This document shows, piece after piece, positions 17,070 through 20,782 of a DNA stretch of 20,782 nucleotides (positions within the stretch are counted from its first letter, which is position 1; the number at the start of each line of letters is the position of its first letter). The stretch covers positions 1 through 20,782 of the forward strand of contig JAYMTA010001280.1 of assembly GCA_036897625.1 (NCBI GenBank), in the 5' to 3' direction. The translations under genes and the position numbers were made by a program. The notes below the pieces were generated by a model. That model saw nothing but the letters and a program-made list of their open reading frames with translations, was not told the origin of the DNA and did not search any database. The stretch is from Pelargonium cotyledonis (lineage: Eukaryota; Streptophyta; Magnoliopsida; Geraniales; Geraniaceae).

Positions 17070-19933
17070 ATGAGTACCGGAGAGCTTCTCAGCATCGAGC
17101 CTCTTGAGCTCAAGTTTTCTTGTAAGTTTCCGATCTGCCGATTTGTTTTCGTTTTTTTTTTCTTAATGGTTTGGCCTAGGGTTTGATCGTGTTTTGATTT
17201 TGATTTTTTTGATCAGTTGAATTGAAGAAGCAGATCTCTTGCTCTCTCGTCTTGTCGAACAAGACGGACAGCTATGTGGCTTTCAAGGTAAATTCACCTT
17301 TTCGTTGGATTTGTGTGATTATTGTTTTGTTGCTCGGAAATTTTGGGGAAAGGGGGAGTTTTGGCCTAGGAGAGGTAGATGTATTTGTTTACCTGAAAAT
17401 TGAGGTCGATTCAGTTCTGTTTGTTGTTGTTGTTAATTTTTGAAGCGGAAATGTTTTGAGAATCTAATATGGAATAGTAATGTAGCTCATGCATGTAACT
17501 TTCTAGGTAAATTTACCTTTTCCTTGGATTTGTGTGATTAGTTTTGGTAATTTTATTGTTTTTTGTGTTTGGTTGCTTGGAAATTTTGGGGAAAGGGGAG
17601 AATTTTGACCTTGGAGATGTAGATGTATCTGTTTTTACCTGAAAGCAGAGTTCAATTTAGTTCTGGTAGGTATTGCTAATTTTTGAAGCTAAAATGTTTT
17701 GAGAATCAAATCTCAAATTGTAATGTAGCTTATTCAATTTTATGTATGTAGCTTTTTAAGTAATTTTACCTTTTGGTTGGATTTGTGTGATTATTGATTG
17801 GTGCTTGGAAAATTTGGGTAAAGGGGAGAATTTGGACCTAGGAGAAGCCGAGAAGTAGATGTATTTGTTTACCTGAAAATTGAGTTTGATTCAGTTTTGT
17901 TTCTTGTTGTTAAATTATGAAGCTAAAATATTTTGAGGATCAAATCTCGAATTGTAATGTAGCTTATGCAATTTTATGCATGTAGCTTTCTAGGTAAATT
18001 TACCTTTTTGTTGGATTTGTGTAATTTTATGATGTTTAGTGTTTAGTTGCTTGGAAAATTTGGAGAAAGGGGAGATTTTTGACGTAGGAGAAGTAGATTT
18101 ATCTGTTTTTATCTGTTATTGTTCATTTGTGAAGCTAAAATGTTCTGAAGATCGGATCTCAAATTGTAATGTAGCTTGTGCAATATTATGCCTTGTTCTC
18201 TTGTGTTGTCAAATAAGACAGACAGCCGTGTAGCTTTGAAGATAATCGTGGTGGATTTGAATGATTAAATTTTGTAATATTATGGCAGTTTGTGTATGGG
18301 TGTCTGAAAATTTGGGGAAAGGGGTTGATTTTGACCTAGGAGGATTTGCTTCCTTGAATATTTAGTTTAATTCTGTTCTGCTAGTGATTGTTAATCTGTA
18401 GAGAATCAATTAATCAAATCTAAATTTGTTTATGTAGCTTAGGAAGTTTTATGCTTTGTTTGTAGAAGTTTCAATTTCATCAATTTCTTTTCTTTTTCGT
18501 GTTTGAGATCTGTAATTATGAATTTGATCATGCTCAGGTGAAAACAACAAATCCAAAGAAGTATTGTGTCCGTCCAAACACTGGAATTGTCTCGCCTCGA
18601 TCCACTTGTGATGTCATAGGTGCTTATGCTAATCATTTTCTTGCATGGTTTTGTAATTGTTGAGTTAATTTTGTAACTTATTTGTTTATGAGTTTTTGGA
18701 ACCTCTTGTCTTTGATTTAGTTACGATGCAAGCACAAAGAGAGGCTCCTCCAGACATGCAATGCAAGGATAAATTTTTGCTGCAGAGTGTTAAAACAAAT
18801 GAGACTGCAAACCCAAAGGAAGTCACTGCAGAAATGGTAATTGAACAATTCACTGTTACAATTTCTGAACGCGAGTTTCATATATTTTAACTCACGTAAA
18901 TGTGATTTTCTAGTTCAACAAGGAGGCGGGACATGTTGTTGAGGAATGCAAATTAAAAGTGATTTATGTTTCTCCACCTCAACCACCTTCTCCAGTTGCT
19001 GAAGGATCTGAAGAAGGGTCTTCACCAAGGGGTTCAGTATCTGAAAATGGAAATACCAATGGTTCTGATTTCCATGCTGTGAGTATCCGAAAATTAGATG
19101 TTTGATTTCATTGATCTTATATTTTATGAAAGATGTGTTAACATTTTAATATTTTTTGGCATGCCTTGTTATTGATAAAATCACAGGCTACAAAAGCATT
19201 TGAACCTCAAGAAAAGTCTTCAGAGGTAAAATTCATTCCTGTGCTTGACTCAAGAATAGGTTGCATTTCAATCATAATGGTCATCATACCTTAAAAACTC
19301 AATGTTTGATATCCTTTGCTTTGTTTTTGTTTTTTTTTCGTAACCCTGCAATCCTCTTATTTATTTATTATTATGGTTATTCAAGCTTATTTTTTCCACA
19401 ATTGATGAAAGATTAGAATTAGTTTTTTTTCACCATCTACCCTTGATGAATCCATCTTCATCACTAACCTGTAATTTGGGTGATCTAACACCATGCATAC
19501 AAGCCATAAATGCTAGTTGGCCATGTGATGGTTTTGCATAGAATTAGAGGCAGTTTTAGCTATTTAATTTGATTAAACTCTGTTAAGACCAAGGAGATAT
19601 AGCAGCTACGCTTTGTAAATGAAAAAACAGTGTATATTTTAATGTTACTGACTGCAAGAGGAGACGGTCTGAGAAACTTAATCTACTAGTTAAAAGTTAG
19701 AGATAGCAAAATTTCAGAAGAAACACATAAACTATATGATTTTAAATTAGAGTCTTGAAAGGCAAAGTATGAGGCCAAGGACGTGCAGGTTAAAGTGATG
19801 AGTTTATGTTCTACAGCAATTTATTCATACTCAGTAATGCTTGGTATTACGACAGGCAAGAGATCTTATTTCTAAGCTGACTGAGGAGAAGAACAGTGTT
19901 ATTCAACAAAATAACAAGCTTCGTCAGGAACTG
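17070..19933 (+). CDS. VAP27: VAP27/PVA12-like VAMP-associated protein, exons 1-7 (C-terminus outside window)
   Basis: Exons: 17070-17121, 17217-17287, 18538-18619, 18721-18836, 18914-19078, 19187-19225 and 19856-19933. They give 201 residues with all GT-AG borders and consistent phases. VAP27 proteins are tail-anchored in the ER, where the N-terminal major-sperm-protein domain binds FFAT-type motifs at contact sites with plasma membrane and other organelles. The MSP domain covers about 6-125, with LELKFSFELKKQISCSL, NKTDSYVAFK and the signature VKTTNPKKYCVRPN at 42-55. A Ser/Gly/Glu-rich linker follows (EGSEEGSSPRGS) and then a coiled coil at about 173-201 (KLTEEKNSVIQQNNKLRQEL). The final exon, with a basic stretch and the hydrophobic anchor, about 40 residues in Arabidopsis relatives, is not found before 20782. 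It must follow an intron 7 longer than 849 bp. The ATG is supported by the family start MSTGELLSIEP. Intron 2 (1250 bp) is built of repeats. Confidence 0.93.
17288..18480 (+). repeat. Five-copy degenerate tandem repeat filling VAP27 intron 2
   Basis: Units start at GTAAAT 17288, GTAAAT 17507, GTAATT 17760, GTAAAT 17994 and ATAATC 18242, so lengths are 219, 253, 234 and 248 bp. Each contains in order TTGGATTTGTGTGATT (or a variant), GGAAATTTTGGGGAAAGGGG, TTTTGACCTAGGAG, GTAGATGTATTTG, AATTTTTGAAGCTAAAATG and AATGTAGCTTATGCAATTTT. The fifth copy is the most diverged. At most junctions the bases before GTAAAT (CATGTAGCTTTCTAG) resemble the last bases of exon 2 (TATGTGGCTTTCAAG). The repeat unit therefore arose from the exon 2/intron 2 boundary. 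Confidence 0.88.
18191..18241 (+). pseudogene. Dead partial duplicate of VAP27 exon 2 inside intron 2
   Basis: These 51 bp match the last 51 bp of exon 2 (17237-17287) at 40 positions. Read in the same phase they give PCSLVLSNKTDSRVALK, against SCSLVLSNKTDSYVAFK in the exon. Seven of the eleven differences are synonymous. The donor has changed from AAG|GTAAAT to AAG|ATAATC, and the exon's own acceptor and first 20 bp are absent. It should therefore not be spliced as an exon. It is the only repeat unit that kept the exon core; the others retain only about 15 bp of it. Confidence 0.82.
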
Positions 19934-20540
19934 GTGAGTGATCTGTATGCAATTTATTCTTTCAAATGTTATCATTAACATGCAAGTCAATCTGTGAAAG
20001 ACCCTTTGTTGCATAAACTGACGTAAATGGTTCTGAAAAGTCTCAAAGGAGACGTGTTTGCATTTTGTGCCATGCTGCCTTTCAGCATAACATTTATCAC
20101 TTCTCAAGACTATGCATGAATATTAACTATTTTAGCATCCTTTGTTTTCTTTGGTTGTGGGTCACTATATTATCAAATTATATTTGAAACCTGTTTTGGT
20201 AGAAAGACATATCGTTGTGCATTTCTGTTTGTGTCTGGCGCAAGTTATAGTTAGTTGACACTTGACACTGTCAGTAAGAGAACTGGATAGGAAATTAGAG
20301 ATAACCAGAAATTACAATACTCTCCTAATGACGTAGAAGTTATATTTGACATGGTTGATCTCTGGTAGATTAGGTAGCATTTTGCTGCTCAGTTTAATTA
20401 GTTTGTACCTTTTGCGTTTTCTTCTAATAGAACGATTAAGGCGAATGAAGCAGTTCGAATATAGGGGTCCAGTTTGCCAGCTCTAATCTAGACTCATTGC
20501 AATTTAGGACAGTTTTTCGAGTTTTGCATATTTGATATTT

Positions 20541-20782
20541 GGGGTAATTACAGTTTCCTACCTTATGGTTGACCTTCTTTTCAGTTTCATACCGCCGGAA
20601 ATCACAAATCCAAAACCCAAAAATCACAAATCCAAAACCCAAAAACCACAAATCCAAAAACCCATCTCAGATCTTCACAAAAACCACAAATCCAAAAACC
20701 CATCTCAAATCTTTACAAAACCCTTGATCGTTGGTGTGGTGGGTGTGTTCAATTTTTAATTTCTTTCCGTCTTTCCGTCGAG
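20541..20782. mobile_element. Possible transposon end in VAP27 intron 7 (truncated by window)
   Basis: Sequence character changes at about 20541 (GGGGTAATTACAGTTTCCTA, then a TTGACC and TCAGTTTCATACC segment). I associate this kind of motif with the ends of dicot transposable elements, but I cannot name the family. It is followed by tandem minisatellite units and an A/C-rich stretch to the window edge. No coding domain is visible. Confidence 0.35.
20601..20720. repeat. Nested minisatellite: 22-bp and 38-bp units
   Basis: The unit ATCACAAATCCAAAACCCAA starts at 20601, 20623 and, in the form ACCACAAATCCAAAAACCCA, at 20645 (period 22). The third unit is extended by a CATCTCAGATCTTCACAAAA-type segment and repeats at 20683 (period 38). 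A short unit was thus amplified first and a longer composite unit afterwards. Confidence 0.85.

Noticed and set aside
19934-20782. Search for the last VAP27 exon with the membrane anchor
   Set aside because: No acceptor is followed by the expected basic stretch and hydrophobic segment. The 75-codon ORF at 20532-20759 is a translation of the minisatellite.

Overview
This is nuclear DNA of a flowering plant, almost certainly a eudicot. The genes have many short exons with GT-AG introns, the intergenic DNA is very AT-rich, and four conserved plant proteins can be rebuilt exon by exon. Plant transposon remnants fill the spaces: MITEs, a Helitron, a hAT-like remnant and SINE-like pieces. The species cannot be named from the sequence alone.

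Layout. Positions 1-440 hold two tandem copies of a short inverted-repeat element. Positions 984-2176 (+) encode a 311-aa plant alpha/beta hydrolase in four exons behind a good TATA box. Positions 2479-7542 (-) encode an 18-exon, 486-aa ERD6-like monosaccharide transporter, tail-to-tail with the hydrolase; a Stowaway-type MITE sits in its intron 11. A divergent 1.17-kb spacer leads to a single-exon 293-aa AlkA/Mag-type 3-methyladenine DNA glycosylase (8712-9593, +). From 9594 to about 17000 there are no intact genes. That stretch holds a SINE-like sequence (about 10896-11070), a decayed RNase H-like pseudogene (about 11770-12225, -), a probable hAT remnant (about 12342-13371), a well-bounded non-autonomous Helitron (13782-15282) and a second SINE-like copy (about 16150-16316). 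Positions 17070-19933 (+) are the first seven exons of a VAP27/PVA12-type ER membrane protein. Its last exon, with the membrane anchor, lies beyond the window.

The four genes look like an ordinary plant gene neighbourhood and show no sign of working as one pathway. The hydrolase is probably an esterase-like enzyme of unknown substrate. The transporter moves hexoses, probably at the tonoplast. The glycosylase starts base-excision repair of alkylated DNA. The VAP27 protein tethers the ER to other membranes.

The most unusual feature is VAP27 intron 2. It consists almost entirely of about five degenerate tandem repeats of 220-250 bp whose unit includes the exon 2/intron 2 junction. One unit still carries a recognisable 51-bp copy of the end of exon 2 that has lost its splice donor. 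I found no evidence of a wholly new biological system.
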